In this document: positions 49,453 through 58,071 of the stretch, in pieces | Layout: each line of letters begins with the position of its first letter | Position numbering within the stretch: position 1 is the stretch's first letter | NCBI RefSeq assembly: GCF_000463015.1 | Contig: NC_022247.1 | Location: 5,731,262-5,795,261, forward strand | Origin: Variovorax paradoxus B4 | GTDB taxonomy: Bacteria > Pseudomonadota > Gammaproteobacteria > Burkholderiales > Burkholderiaceae_C | Direction: 5' to 3' | DNA length: 64,000 nt | Made by a program: the position numbers and the translations under genes | Notes under the pieces: model-generated | The model's input: only the letters and a program-made list of their open reading frames with translations | The model's database searches: none | What the model was told of the DNA's origin: nothing

Positions 49453-50040
49453 TCAGCGCTCCCGCTCGAACTTGAACACGGCCGTGCCCGCGCGCGCGTT
49501 GGGCAGCCAGCGCACGCTGCGGCCTTCCTGCACGCCGAAGGCATCGAGCACGCGCAGGCTGTTCTTTTGCGCCAGCACCTCGAAATCCTTGAAGGTGCCG
49601 ACCCGGATGTTGGGCGTGTCGTACCACTGGTAGGGCAGGCGGCGCGTCACCGGCATGCGGCCGCGCGCAATGCTGATGCGGTTGGGCCAGTGCGCGAAGT
49701 TGGGAAAGGCCACGATGCCGATGCGGCCCACGCGCGCGGTTTCGCGCAGCATGATCTCGGCGTTTCTCAGATGCTGCAGCGTGTCGATCTGCAGCACCAC
49801 GTCGAACGAGGCGTCGTCGAACATCGCCAGGCCTTCGTCGAGGTTCAGCTGGATCACGTCGACGCCGCGGCGGATGCACTGCAGCACGTTGCCGTCGGCA
49901 ATTTCCACGCCGTAGCCGGTGCAGCCGCGCTCGCGCTGCAGCAGGTCGAGCAGGGCGCCGTCGCCGCAGCCGAGGTCGAGCACGCGCGCGCCCTCGGGCA
50001 CGAGGTTGGCGATGAGGCGCTGGGTCTCGATATCGCTCAC
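49453..50040 (-). CDS. metW: methionine biosynthesis protein MetW
   Basis: A 195-residue SAM-dependent methyltransferase-like protein: [17 protein letters not shown] is motif [20 protein letters not shown] precedes [11 protein letters not shown], and [14 protein letters not shown] is the MetW-specific block. It acts with MetX in O-acylation of homoserine in bacteria that have the metX-metW pair. It starts from GTG at 50040 through a GTGA overlap with the metX stop. Confidence 0.93.
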   Translation of the reverse strand: MSDIETQRLIANLVPEGARVLDLGCGDGALLDLLQRERGCTGYGVEIADGNVLQCIRRGVDVIQLNLDEGLAMFDDASFDVVLQIDTLQHLRNAEIMLRETARVGRIGIVAFPNFAHWPNRISIARGRMPVTRRLPYQWYDTPNIRVGTFKDFEVLAQKNSLRVLDAFGVQEGRSVRWLPNARAGTAVFKFERER

Positions 50041-51209
50041 GACGCACTCCCTTCGGCCTGGATCTCGTGCGCCACGCGCTCGAAATATGACCGCACCACA
50101 CCCATGTATCGCACGTCGTCGAGCAGGAAGGCGTCGTGCCCGTGCGGTGCGTCGATTTCGGCGTAGCTCACGTTGCGGCGGTTGTCGAGCAGCGCCTTCA
50201 CCAGCTCGCGGCTGCGCGCGGGCGAAAAGCGCCAGTCGGTCTTGAAGCTCACGAGCAGGAACTTGGCCGTGGCCCCGGCGAAAGCCACGCTGAGGTTGCC
50301 GCCATGGGAGCGCGCGGGGTCGAAGTAGTCGAGCGCGCGCGTGATCAGCAGGTAGGTGTTGGCGTCGAAATACTCGCTGAACTTGTCGCCCTGGTAGCGC
50401 AGGTAGCTCTCGATCTGGAATTCGACGTCCTGCGTGGAATAGCGGTAGTCCAGCCCCGCCGCCTCGCCTTCGACCGCGCTGCGCAGGATGCGCCCGAACT
50501 TCTCGTTCATGACGTCGTCGCTCAGGTAGGTGATGTGGCCGATCATCCGCGCGATGCGCAGGCCGCGCTTGGGGATCACGCCGTGCTCGTAGAAATGGCC
50601 GCCGTGGAAGTCGGGGTCGGTGACGATGGCACGGCGCGCCACTTCGTTGAAGGCGATGTTCTCGGCCGTGAGGTTGGGCGCGCTGGCCACCACCACGGCA
50701 TGCCGCACGCGCTCGGGGTACTGCAGCGTCCACGACAGCGCCTGCATGCCGCCGAGGCTGCCGCCCATCACGGCCGCGAGCGTGCGGATGCCGAGCGCGT
50801 CGAGCAGCGCAGCCTGGGCATCGACCCAGTCTTCGACCGTGACCACCGGGAAGTCCGCGCCATAGACGCGGCCGGTGGCGGGGTTGACGTGCATCGGGCC
50901 GGTGGAGCCGAAGCAGGAACCGAGGTTGTTCACGCCGATCACGAAGAAGCGGTCGGTGTCGACCGGCTTGCCCGGGCCCACCATGTTGTCCCACCAGCCC
51001 TCGGACCGCGCCTGGCCTTCGTAGGTGCCGGCCACGTGGTGCGAGGCATTGAGCGCATGGCACACCAGCACCGCGTTGCTGCGCTCGGCGTTCAGGCTGC
51101 CATAGGTTTCGTAGGCGAGCGTGTAGCCGCCGAGCGACGCGCCGCTGCGCAAGGCCAGCGGGCCCTCGAACTGCATCGATTGAGAAGTGACGACCAACGG
51201 GGACGACAT
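50037..51209 (-). CDS. metX: homoserine O-acyltransferase MetX
   Basis: A 390-residue alpha/beta hydrolase-fold acyltransferase, the first step of methionine synthesis. [28 protein letters not shown], the nucleophile Ser in [12 protein letters not shown], and His in [12 protein letters not shown]. Whether it uses acetyl- or succinyl-CoA cannot be read safely; partners of MetW are often succinyltransferases. The ATG at 51209 lies 5 bases after the terminator's T run and has no ribosome site; an upstream TTG at 51257 would make the leader hairpin coding. A SAM-II riboswitch precedes it. Confidence 0.95.
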   Translation of the reverse strand: MSSPLVVTSQSMQFEGPLALRSGASLGGYTLAYETYGSLNAERSNAVLVCHALNASHHVAGTYEGQARSEGWWDNMVGPGKPVDTDRFFVIGVNNLGSCFGSTGPMHVNPATGRVYGADFPVVTVEDWVDAQAALLDALGIRTLAAVMGGSLGGMQALSWTLQYPERVRHAVVVASAPNLTAENIAFNEVARRAIVTDPDFHGGHFYEHGVIPKRGLRIARMIGHITYLSDDVMNEKFGRILRSAVEGEAAGLDYRYSTQDVEFQIESYLRYQGDKFSEYFDANTYLLITRALDYFDPARSHGGNLSVAFAGATAKFLLVSFKTDWRFSPARSRELVKALLDNRRNVSYAEIDAPHGHDAFLLDDVRYMGVVRSYFERVAHEIQAEGSAS

Positions 51210-51214
51210 GAATG

Positions 51215-51248
51215 AAAAAACCCGGCCTCGCCAAAAACGAGCCGGGTT
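51215..51248 (-). terminator. intrinsic terminator/attenuator directly before metX
   Basis: On the minus strand AACCCGGCTCG pairs with CGAGGCCGGGTT (one bulged base) around TTTTTGG, followed by six T (A at 51215-51220 on the plus strand). It ends only 5 bases before the metX ATG and follows the SAM-II element by about 15 bases, as expected of a riboswitch expression platform. Confidence 0.85.
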
Positions 51249-51262
51249 GTTCGCCAACTGAC

Positions 51263-51313
51263 TGTCTTTAGCTGAATTTATTAAGCGCCCGCAAGCTGTA
51301 GCAAATCGGCGCA
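51263..51313 (-). promoter_or_regulatory. SAM-II (SAM-alpha) riboswitch
   Basis: On the minus strand: GCGCCGATTT, a loop GCTACAGCTTGCG, GGCGC closing P1 (plus 51308-51312 with 51285-51289), then TTAATAAATTCAGCTAAAG. This matches the order and wording of the SAM-II consensus (GCGC-YGAUUU, UUGC, GCGC, AUAAA, AGCUAAA) known before metA/metX. High SAM should fold the aptamer and shut down metX-metW. Confidence 0.85.
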
Positions 51314-51338
51314 GGCGGCAGTATATCGCTCCCTCGGA

Positions 51339-51902
51339 TTACCAGCCGACGATCATCACGATGCCGAGCACGAGGAAGATCGCGGCCGAGACGCCGTGCA
51401 CCAGCTTGATGGGCACGCGCCGCACGATCTTCTCGCCGAGCCACACCACCGGCGCGTTGGCCAGCATCATCCCGAGCGTGGTGCCGGCGACGACCCAGAA
51501 GTAGTCCTGCGTGAAGCGGGCGGCCAGCATGACGGTCGCGATCTGGGTCTTGTCGCCCATCTCGGCGAGGAAGAACGCGACCAGCGTGGTGCCGAAGACC
51601 CCGTAGTGGGTGGCGGCGGGCGCGTCGTCTGCGTCGAGCTTGTCGGGGATCAGCATCCAGGCCGCCATGGCGATGAAGGAACCGCCCAGGATCCAGCGCA
51701 GCACGTCGGGCCCCAGCCAGTGGGTGATCCAGTTGCCGACCGCACCGGCCAGCGCATGGTTGACGATGGTGGCCGCGAAGATCCCGAGCACGATCGGCCA
51801 GGGTTTCCTGAAGCGCGCCGCGAGCAGGAGGGCCAGCAATTGGGTCTTGTCGCCCATTTCGGCGAGCGCAACCACGCCGGTTGCAACGAGAAAAGCTTCC
51901 AT
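51339..51902 (-). CDS. GDT1/UPF0016 family Mn(II) exporter
   Basis: A 187-residue membrane protein with six helices in two repeats, each with the cation motif EMGDKTQ (near residues 16-22 and 101-107). Family members (GDT1/TMEM165, MneA/MntX) export Mn. A yybP-ykoY manganese riboswitch lies in its leader, consistent with induction at high Mn. A longer frame from 51983 would start inside the riboswitch's 3' region and is rejected. The next gene on the strand is metX. Confidence 0.92.
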   Translation of the reverse strand: MEAFLVATGVVALAEMGDKTQLLALLLAARFRKPWPIVLGIFAATIVNHALAGAVGNWITHWLGPDVLRWILGGSFIAMAAWMLIPDKLDADDAPAATHYGVFGTTLVAFFLAEMGDKTQIATVMLAARFTQDYFWVVAGTTLGMMLANAPVVWLGEKIVRRVPIKLVHGVSAAIFLVLGIVMIVGW

Positions 51903-51936
51903 GAAAGAGAGAGGTTCCTTGGGCCGAAGGACGCAA

Positions 51937-51983
51937 TTGACCGTGCAACACCTTCGGCCATATTCCCGAAGTTGCACGGTCAA
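51937..51983 (-). promoter_or_regulatory. long hairpin between the Mn aptamer and the exporter start
   Basis: TTGACCGTGCAAC (51937-51949) is fully complementary to GTTGCACGGTCAA (51971-51983), with TTCGG/CCGAA nested inside (51953-51957, 51966-51970). The 13-base stem overlaps the 3' end of the aptamer by a few bases. No U run follows, so it probably acts as the switching stem of the expression platform or controls translation and stability. Confidence 0.7.
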
Positions 51984-52092
51984 AGGTCTCGCCAGGTGTG
52001 TTCACTGCACGCGCCATGTCCTGTGTGGGGCAGGACAAGTCTGTTGACGCGGGCCCTTCTCGCGATGGAAGGCGGCTACTCCCCAATGACGG
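51981..52092 (-). promoter_or_regulatory. yybP-ykoY manganese riboswitch
   Basis: On the minus strand the leader reads TTGGGGAGTAGCCGCC, then GGCCCGCGTCAACAGACTTG, a GTCCTGC/GCAGGAC-like arm, and ends GGCGAGACCTTTGACC. These are the conserved elements of the family (GGGGAGUAGC; GUCAACAUAC-like; closing GAGACC). It controls Mn exporters; Mn binding turns the downstream gene on. The first and last blocks are about 110 bases apart, a normal aptamer size. Confidence 0.85.
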
Positions 52093-52194
52093 GCGGATTC
52101 TACCTGCTGCGCCGCAGCCACCGGCCGGTTTTGTAAGCGTGCGCTAGCTTTCCCTAAATTTTTGGAGGCCCTACACGATGCAGCAAATTACTGC

Positions 52195-52221
52195 TTGCAT
52201 TTCACGTATTTCACCCATAAT
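52195..52221 (+). promoter_or_regulatory. probable promoter of the RRM gene
   Basis: TTGCAT (52195-52200) and CATAAT (52216-52221) are spaced by 15 bases, slightly short. Transcription would start near 52228 and give a leader of about 130 bases before the ATG at 52359, AT-rich compared with the surroundings, as in cold-shock RNA-binding protein genes. I see no other feature between 52093 and 52358. Confidence 0.5.
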
Positions 52222-52358
52222 GCACGAGCCTCCCTCTTCATTTTGCCGGGGAGGAAGTTCGGTGATCGGTCAGTTTCGCGCGACTCGACGGCTCTCGTTT
52301 GAGTGATGCTTTCGGGACTCCATCGCTTTTCTTGCTATGTGTTTATAGGAGTCCCTTG

Positions 52359-52904
52359 ATGGGCAACAAACTGTATGTCGGCAACCTGCCTTACTCGGTG
52401 CGCGACAGTGATCTCGAACAGGCTTTTGGACAATTCGGCGCAGTGACCAGCGCCAAGGTCATGATGGAACGTGACACGGGCCGCTCGAAGGGCTTCGGCT
52501 TCGTCGAGATGGGCAGTGACGCGGAAGCGCAAGCGGCCATCAATGGCATGAACGGCCAGCCGCTCGGCGGCCGCAGCGTTGTCGTCAACGAAGCACGTCC
52601 CATGGAAGCACGCCCCCCGCGCAGCGGTGGCGGCGGCTACGGCGGCGGCGGCGGTGGTGGTTATGGCGGCGGTGGTGGCGGTGGCTACGGCGGCGGTGGT
52701 GGCGGCTACGGTGGTGGCGGCGGTGGCCGCTCCGGCGGTGGCGGCGGCTACGGCGGCGGCGGTGGTGGCCGCAGTGGCGGCGGCGGTGGTGGTGGCGATG
52801 GCGGCTTCCGCAGCCCCTACGGCGCCGGCCCCCGTGGCGGTGGCGGCGGTGGCCGCTCCGGCGGTGGTGGTGGCTACGGCGGCGGCGGCAACAGCGGCTA
52901 CTGA
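52359..52904 (+). CDS. glycine-rich RRM RNA-binding protein
   Basis: A 181-residue protein. Residues 1-80 form one RRM: RNP2 is KLYVGNLPYSV, RNP1 is KGFGFVEMGS. From about 88 the chain is nearly all glycine with Tyr, Ser and Arg spacers (GGGGYGGGG, GGRSGGGG), as in Rbp proteins of cyanobacteria and many proteobacteria, often cold-induced. AGGAG lies seven bases before the ATG. The long leader suggests temperature or RNA-structure control. A strong terminator follows. Confidence 0.92.
   Translation: MGNKLYVGNLPYSVRDSDLEQAFGQFGAVTSAKVMMERDTGRSKGFGFVEMGSDAEAQAAINGMNGQPLGGRSVVVNEARPMEARPPRSGGGGYGGGGGGGYGGGGGGGYGGGGGGYGGGGGGRSGGGGGYGGGGGGRSGGGGGGGDGGFRSPYGAGPRGGGGGGRSGGGGGYGGGGNSGY
52629..52890 (+). 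repeat. low-complexity GGC/GGT glycine-codon tract
   Basis: Coding low-complexity DNA of the RRM gene's C-terminus: GGC and GGT alternate with TAC or CGC codons in irregular units of 9-30 bases, e.g. GGCGGCTACGGCGGCGGCGG. Such tracts expand and contract easily. Confidence 0.85.
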
Positions 52905-52929
52905 GCGCTGCATCCAGGCGCACACAAGT

Positions 52930-52954
52930 AAAAGGCTCCCCAGGGAGCCTTTTT
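52930..52954 (+). terminator. intrinsic terminator of the RRM gene
   Basis: AAAGGCTCC (52931-52939) pairs with GGAGCCTTT (52944-52952) around CCAG, followed by TT; it is symmetric enough to act weakly for the convergent SDR gene too. Confidence 0.9.
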
Positions 52955-52981
52955 CGTTGGAGCCTCCCGCCTCGGGGAAAT

Positions 52982-53764
52982 TCAGCTTTCGCCGCTGCGC
53001 TTCTTGCGGGCGCGGCCCTGCACGGCGCGGTCGAGCAGCGCGTTCGGCAGCATGCGCATCAGCTTGGCGACGACGCCCATCTGCCAGGGAATCACGCGGT
53101 AGCTGGTGCCGGCCTCGATGGCGCGCAGCGCCTGGTCGGCAAAGTCCTGGGCCTTCATGAGAAAGGGCATGCCGTACCGGTTGCCCTGGGTCAGCGGCGT
53201 GTCGATATAGCCGGGGCAGAGCGTGACGACCTTGACGCCGCTGTTGCGCAGCTCGCCGCGCAAGCTCTCGCAGTACGCGACCACGCCCGCCTTGCTGGCG
53301 CAATAGGCACCGTGCCCTGGCAGCCCGCGAATGGCCGCGACGCTCGCGATGCCAACCAGCCGGCCGCTGCCGCGCTGCCTCATCGCCGCCACGAAAGGAT
53401 GGAAGGTGGCCATCAGGCCGACGTTGTTGGTGGCGAAGGTCCGGGCCATCACCTCGATGTCCTCGCGCTCTGCCGTGTCGATGCCCACGCTGATGCCGGC
53501 ATTGGCAATGACCACGTCGGGCAGGCCCTGGCGCTCGATGCAGGCGGCGGCGGCGGCCACGATGCTGTCTGTTTGCGCCACGTCCGCGCCATAGACCTGG
53601 TAGCGGTCCGAGTCCAGCTGCCGCTCGCCGGCCCAGGATTCGATTTCCGCGGTGCGCCGGGCAGCCAGCGCCAGCCTGTAGCCCGCCTCGTAGAAGCTGG
53701 CAGCCAGGGCCTGGCCGATGCCGCTCGATGCGCCGGTGATGAAGACAAGCGGGGATGTGCTCAT
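52982..53764 (-). CDS. short-chain dehydrogenase/reductase
   Basis: A 260-residue classical SDR. Cofactor loop TGASSGIGQALA, NAGISVG, catalytic Ser in GIASVAAIRG, YCASK and then PGYIDTPLT. C-terminal residues (MGVVAKLMRMLPNALLDRAVQG) are hydrophobic-basic and suggest membrane association, as in YbbO-like or retinol-type members. Substrate unknown. It lies 31 bases before (transcriptionally after) lptC on the same strand, so it may belong to the Kdo/Lpt operon. Confidence 0.9.
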   Translation of the reverse strand: MSTSPLVFITGASSGIGQALAASFYEAGYRLALAARRTAEIESWAGERQLDSDRYQVYGADVAQTDSIVAAAAACIERQGLPDVVIANAGISVGIDTAEREDIEVMARTFATNNVGLMATFHPFVAAMRQRGSGRLVGIASVAAIRGLPGHGAYCASKAGVVAYCESLRGELRNSGVKVVTLCPGYIDTPLTQGNRYGMPFLMKAQDFADQALRAIEAGTSYRVIPWQMGVVAKLMRMLPNALLDRAVQGRARKKRSGES

Positions 53765-53795
53765 GCGCAGGTTGTCTTCCGGGGAAGGGGTTGCG

Positions 53796-54431
53796 TCAGC
53801 GCGGCTTGCCGGCCGCCGATGGAATCAGGATGCCGCGCACCCGGCCGGTCAGGTTGGCGACGCCGCTCAGGTTGTCGTAGTCGAGGTTGTCGGCGGTGAA
53901 CTGGTCGCTGCCACGGATCAGCGTGACCGGCTTGTTCGACGTCACGCGTTCGGTGTCGAGAAAGGCGTGCAGGAAATCGCCGCGGAACTCGAGGCGCGGC
54001 GTGGACTTGCCGTTGGCACCCACGGCCGGGTCGCGGATGACGATGGCGTTGCCGAAGAGCTGGATCTCGCTGCCGTCGGAATTCGAAAGGCCGCGATTGG
54101 CGGTGGCGTGGGTCGTGTAGCCCTGCGGCGAAACGGAGCGCATGCGCACGTCGTCGACCTCGACGGTATCGGTGTCAGGGTAGTGCCGGCCTTCCTTGCC
54201 GTGGAGTTCGCTGCGCAGGTCGCCGTTGGGCAGGAAGTTCTTGATCACGAAGCCGCGCATGAAATAGTCCGGCTCGTGCGTGGGCGCGGCCTTGGCGGTC
54301 GGTTCGAGCAGCTTGGGCGCGTTGCGCACCAGCCAATAGGTGCCGAGCGCGACGGCTGCCGTGAGAATGATGGGCAGGTAGATCGTGGCGCGGTCGAGAA
54401 CGTCGCGCAGCAGGCTCCAGGCGCGCTTCAT
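53796..54431 (-). CDS. lptC: LPS export protein LptC
   Basis: A 211-residue bitopic inner-membrane protein. One N-terminal helix (YLPIILTAAVALGTYWLV) is followed by a periplasmic beta-jellyroll with MRGFVIKNFLPNGDLRSEL, VRMRSVSPQGYTTHATANRG, LFGNAIVIRDP and FLHAFLDTERVTSNKPV, which hands LPS from LptB2FG to LptA. It overlaps the kdsC stop by ATGA. LptA/LptB genes are not in the window on this side. Confidence 0.92.
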   Translation of the reverse strand: MKRAWSLLRDVLDRATIYLPIILTAAVALGTYWLVRNAPKLLEPTAKAAPTHEPDYFMRGFVIKNFLPNGDLRSELHGKEGRHYPDTDTVEVDDVRMRSVSPQGYTTHATANRGLSNSDGSEIQLFGNAIVIRDPAVGANGKSTPRLEFRGDFLHAFLDTERVTSNKPVTLIRGSDQFTADNLDYDNLSGVANLTGRVRGILIPSAAGKPR

Positions 54432-54976
54432 TGCCTGGGACCTCGGGCAGCGTCAAGCAGGCGCTGGTAGTGGCCGCCGGCCGTCAGCAGCAGATCGCAG
54501 AACTCGCGCGCCGCGCCTTCTCCGCCGCGTGCGCGGGTGACATAGTTGACCGCGTCGCGCACTTCGACATGCGCATTGGCGGGCGCGGCCGCGAAACCGA
54601 CACGCGCCAGCACGGGCAGGTCGGGCCAGTCGTCGCCGATGGCCGCGGCCTGGAGCCAGCTGAAACCGAGTTCTTCGAGCATGGCTTGCGCCGCGGGCAG
54701 CTTGTCTTCGGTGCCGTAGCGCACGTGCTGGATTCCGAGCGCTTCGAGCCGCACGCGCAGCGGCTTGGAGTCGCGCCCGGTGATCACCGCGGGCGTGATG
54801 CCTGCCAGGCGCAGCAGCCTGAGGCCGTAGCCGTCGAGGATGCTGAAGCGCTTGAGCGTTTCGCCGTGCTCGGTGAAATACACGCCGCCGTCGGTCAGCA
54901 CGCCATCGATGTCGAAGAACGCGATGCGCACATCCTGCGCGGCGAGCAAGGTTTCGGCCTGGAAGTCGAGCGGCAT
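54428..54976 (-). CDS. kdsC: 3-deoxy-D-manno-octulosonate 8-phosphate phosphatase KdsC
   Basis: A 182-residue HAD phosphatase. The nucleophile and acid are D22 and D24 in AFFDIDGVLTDGG, then VITGRDSKPL, and the Mg aspartate in IGDDWPDLPVL. It removes phosphate from Kdo-8-P to give Kdo for LPS. Overlaps lptC by ATGA and kdsD by one base (TGATG). Confidence 0.95.
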   Translation of the reverse strand: MPLDFQAETLLAAQDVRIAFFDIDGVLTDGGVYFTEHGETLKRFSILDGYGLRLLRLAGITPAVITGRDSKPLRVRLEALGIQHVRYGTEDKLPAAQAMLEELGFSWLQAAAIGDDWPDLPVLARVGFAAAPANAHVEVRDAVNYVTRARGGEGAAREFCDLLLTAGGHYQRLLDAARGPRQ

Positions 54977-55974
54977 CAGATGACCTTCGCGCGCATCAGG
55001 TCGTTGATGCTGAGCGCGCCGATCAGGAGACCCTCGGGGTCGACGATGAGCACGCTGGTGATGCGGTGTTCTTCCATCAGCTCGGCCGCCTCGACCGCCA
55101 GCGCCTCGGCACGCAGCGTGCGCGGGCCGGGGTGCATCACGTCGGCCGCCGTCAGGCCGCGCAGGTCGCCGCCGGTCTCGACCTGGCGGCGCAAATCGCC
55201 GTCGGTGAAGATGCCGATGGCGCGACCTTGCGCGTCGACCACGGCGGTGGCGCCCAGGCCCTTGGAGCTCATCTCGCGCATCAGTTCGCTGAGCGTTGCG
55301 GTGGGCGCCACGCGCGGCACTTCGTCGCCCGAGCGCATCACATCGCTCACGTGCGTGAGCAGCTTGCGGCCCAGCGCGCCGCCGGGGTGCGAGCGCGCGA
55401 AGTCTTCGGAGCCGAAGCCGCGCGCGTCGAGCAGCGCCACCGCCAGCGCGTCGCCCATGGCCATCTGGGCCGTGGTGCTTGCGGTGGGGGCGAGGTTGAG
55501 CGGGCAGGCCTCCTTGGCAACGCCGGCGTCGATCACGATGTCGGCGTGGCGCGCGAGGGTGGAATCGGTGCGGCCGGTCATGGCGATCAGGGGCACGCCC
55601 TGGCGCTTGACCACCGGCAGGATCACGGTGAGCTCGTCGACCTCGCCGCTGTTGGAGATGGCCAGCACCAGGTCGACCGGCTTGATCATGCCGAGATCGC
55701 CGTGGCTCGCCTCGGCCGGATGGACGAACATGGCGGGCGTGCCGGTGGAGGCCAGGGTCGCTGCGATCTTGCGGCCGACATGGCCGCTTTTTCCCATGCC
55801 CATGACGACCACGCGGCCGCGCACGTCGAGGATCCTGCGCACGGCGTCGACGAAGCTCGGGCCCACGCGCGACTTGAGCCCGAGCACGGCATCGGACTCG
55901 ATGTCGAAGGTGGCGCGCGCCCGCACCAGGATTGCGTCGGCGTCGACCACGGGGGGCAGGGGAGCTGAACTCAT
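54976..55974 (-). CDS. kdsD: arabinose-5-phosphate isomerase KdsD
   Basis: A 332-residue sugar isomerase. The SIS domain (about 35-190) has VVVMGMGKSGHVGRKIAATLAS, FVHPAEASHGDLGM and ISNSGEVDEL. Two CBS domains follow (about 205-330) with VGIFTDGDLRRQ-like GIFTDGDLRRQ and ITSVLIVDPEG. It converts ribulose 5-phosphate to arabinose 5-phosphate for Kdo. First gene of the kdsD-kdsC-lptC run; divergent from the Kef-type gene with 87 bases between. Confidence 0.95.
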   Translation of the reverse strand: MSSAPLPPVVDADAILVRARATFDIESDAVLGLKSRVGPSFVDAVRRILDVRGRVVVMGMGKSGHVGRKIAATLASTGTPAMFVHPAEASHGDLGMIKPVDLVLAISNSGEVDELTVILPVVKRQGVPLIAMTGRTDSTLARHADIVIDAGVAKEACPLNLAPTASTTAQMAMGDALAVALLDARGFGSEDFARSHPGGALGRKLLTHVSDVMRSGDEVPRVAPTATLSELMREMSSKGLGATAVVDAQGRAIGIFTDGDLRRQVETGGDLRGLTAADVMHPGPRTLRAEALAVEAAELMEEHRITSVLIVDPEGLLIGALSINDLMRAKVI

Positions 55975-56061
55975 CGGCGGATTTTACGGGCCGGCCGGCA
56001 CGTCCCGTTGCCCGGTACAAGCAGCACGCTCGGGGCATGGACATTGCTCTAGCATCCAGCC

Positions 56062-58047
56062 ATGTCCTCGTTCGATCTCACGCTGATGTATTTGCTGGCC
56101 GCAGTGATCGGCGTCGTGGTCTGCCGGTCGCTGAAACTGCCGCCGATGCTGGGCTATCTGTCGGCCGGCGTGCTGATCGGGCCTCATGCGCTGGCATTGG
56201 CGCAGAACTCCGAAGCCATCCGCCACCTGGGCGAGTTCGGCGTGGTGTTCCTGATGTTCGTGATCGGGCTGGAGTTCAGCCTGCCCAAGCTGCGCGCCAT
56301 GCGCAAGCACGTGTTCGGGCTCGGCCTGCTGCAGGTGCTGCTGACCATGGCCATTGCCACCGCCGGGGCGCTCCTCATCGCCTCCCAGCTCCCGCCGGTC
56401 TGGCGGCTCGGATGGCAGACGGCGCTGGCGCTGTCCGGCGCCCTCACGATGAGCAGCACCGCGATCGTGGTCAAGCTGATGGCCGAGCGGCTCGAGCTCG
56501 AGAGCGAGCACGGCAAGCGCGTGATGGGCGTGCTGCTGTTCCAGGACCTGGCGGTGGTGCCGCTGCTGGTGCTGATTCCCGCCCTCGGCGCACCGCCCGA
56601 GGCGCTGGCCAAGGCCATCGGCCTGGCACTGGTGAAAGCCACCTTGCTGATCGGCGTGCTGCTCTACGGCGGTCCGCGCGTCATGCGCTGGTGGCTCACC
56701 CTCGTTGCGCGGCGGCGCAGCGAGGAGCTCTTCATCCTGAATGTGCTGCTGGTCACGCTCGGCCTGGCCTGGCTCACCGACCTGGCCGGCCTGAGCCTGG
56801 CGCTGGGCGCCTTCATCGCCGGCATGCTGGTGTCGGAAACCGAATACAAGCACCAGGTCGAAACCGACATCCGACCGTTCCACGACGTGCTGCTGGGCCT
56901 TTTCTTCATCACGGTGGGCATGTCGCTCGACTGGCACATCGTGGTGGAGCGCTGGGCGCTGGTGGCCGTGCTGCTGGTGCTGCCGCTGGCGTTCAAGCTG
57001 GCGCTGGTGACGGTGCTGGCGCGGGTGCTGGGCGCCACCTCCGGCGTCTCGCTGCGCACCGGCCTGTACCTGGCGCAGGCCGGCGAATTCGGCTTCGTTC
57101 TGCTGACGCTGGCGCAGGAACGCAGCCTGCTGCCGCCGTGGCTGGCCCATCCGGTGCTGGCCTCGATGGTGCTGTCGATGCTCGCCACGCCGTTCATCGT
57201 GATGTACACCAACACCATCGTGCGCAAGCTGGTGGCCAGCGACTGGCTCCAGCAATCGCTGCAGATGACCAGCATCGCGCGCAAGACCATCAATACCGCC
57301 AAGCACGTGATCATCTGCGGCTACGGGCGCTGCGGCCAGAACCTGGCGCGCATCCTGGAGCATGAAGGCATTCCCTACATGGCGCTGGACCTCGACCCCG
57401 ATCGCGTGCGCCAGGCCGCCGCGGCGGGCGATTCGGTGGTGTTCGGCGACGCGGCCCGGCTGCAGGCGCTGATGGCGGCCGGCCTGGCCCGCGCCAGTGC
57501 CGTGGTCGTGACCTATCTCGACGTGCCGGGCGCCATGAAGGTGCTGGCCAACATCCGCTCCCACGCGCCGCAGGTGCCGGTGATCGTGCGCACGCAGGAC
57601 GACCTCGACCTCGAGAAGCTGCAGGCGGCCGGCGCGACCGAGGTGGTGCCCGAGGCCATCGAGGGCTCGCTGATGCTCGCGAGCCATGCGCTGGCGCTGG
57701 TCGGCGTGCCGATGCGGCGCGTGATCCGCGTGGTGCAGGACCAGCGCGACGCGCGCTACAACCTGCTGCGCGGCTACTTCCACGGCGCGGACGACGACAA
57801 CGCCGACGAGCTCGACCACGAGCGGCTCAACACCCTCACGCTCACCCCCGGCGCCCGCGCCGTCGGCCAGACCCTGGCGCGGATGGCGCTCGAAAGCCTG
57901 GGGGTGCGCGTCGCCAGCCTGCGCCGCCACGACGGCCAGAACCAGGTGTTCACCGACGACACGGTGCTGACCGACGGCGACACGCTCGTCCTGTGCGGCA
58001 AGCCCGCCGCCCTGGCCGTGGCCATAGAGCGCCTGCAAAAGGGCTGA
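56062..58047 (+). CDS. Kef-type K+/H+ antiporter with RCK domains
   Basis: A 661-residue monovalent cation:proton antiporter-2 protein. About twelve helices with VFLMFVIGLEFSLPKLRAMR, SGALTMSSTAIVVKLMAER and ETEYKHQVETDIRPFHDVLLG occupy residues 1-390. The RCK_N domain starts HVIICGYGRCGQNLARIL near 412 and RCK_C ends in DTVLTDGDTLVLCGKPA. It is close to YbaL/KefB; the glutathione partner KefG/F gene is not adjacent. It may protect pH when electrophiles are present. Confidence 0.92.
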   Translation: MSSFDLTLMYLLAAVIGVVVCRSLKLPPMLGYLSAGVLIGPHALALAQNSEAIRHLGEFGVVFLMFVIGLEFSLPKLRAMRKHVFGLGLLQVLLTMAIATAGALLIASQLPPVWRLGWQTALALSGALTMSSTAIVVKLMAERLELESEHGKRVMGVLLFQDLAVVPLLVLIPALGAPPEALAKAIGLALVKATLLIGVLLYGGPRVMRWWLTLVARRRSEELFILNVLLVTLGLAWLTDLAGLSLALGAFIAGMLVSETEYKHQVETDIRPFHDVLLGLFFITVGMSLDWHIVVERWALVAVLLVLPLAFKLALVTVLARVLGATSGVSLRTGLYLAQAGEFGFVLLTLAQERSLLPPWLAHPVLASMVLSMLATPFIVMYTNTIVRKLVASDWLQQSLQMTSIARKTINTAKHVIICGYGRCGQNLARILEHEGIPYMALDLDPDRVRQAAAAGDSVVFGDAARLQALMAAGLARASAVVVTYLDVPGAMKVLANIRSHAPQVPVIVRTQDDLDLEKLQAAGATEVVPEAIEGSLMLASHALALVGVPMRRVIRVVQDQRDARYNLLRGYFHGADDDNADELDHERLNTLTLTPGARAVGQTLARMALESLGVRVASLRRHDGQNQVFTDDTVLTDGDTLVLCGKPAALAVAIERLQKG

Positions 58048-58071
58048 GCCTCTCCGCCGGCGCGCGTGAGC

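Noticed and set aside
51210..51257. TTG start for metX at 51257
   Set aside because: It would translate through the intrinsic terminator hairpin; family members start near the ATG at 51209. Kept as an alternative only.
51903..51983. Longer N-terminus for the GDT1-type exporter
   Set aside because: Would make the 13-base switching hairpin coding; the residues are Arg/Cys-rich and not membrane-like.
52629..52890. Repeated units read as a CRISPR or satellite array
   Set aside because: No spacers or fixed unit; it is the glycine-codon tract of the RRM protein.
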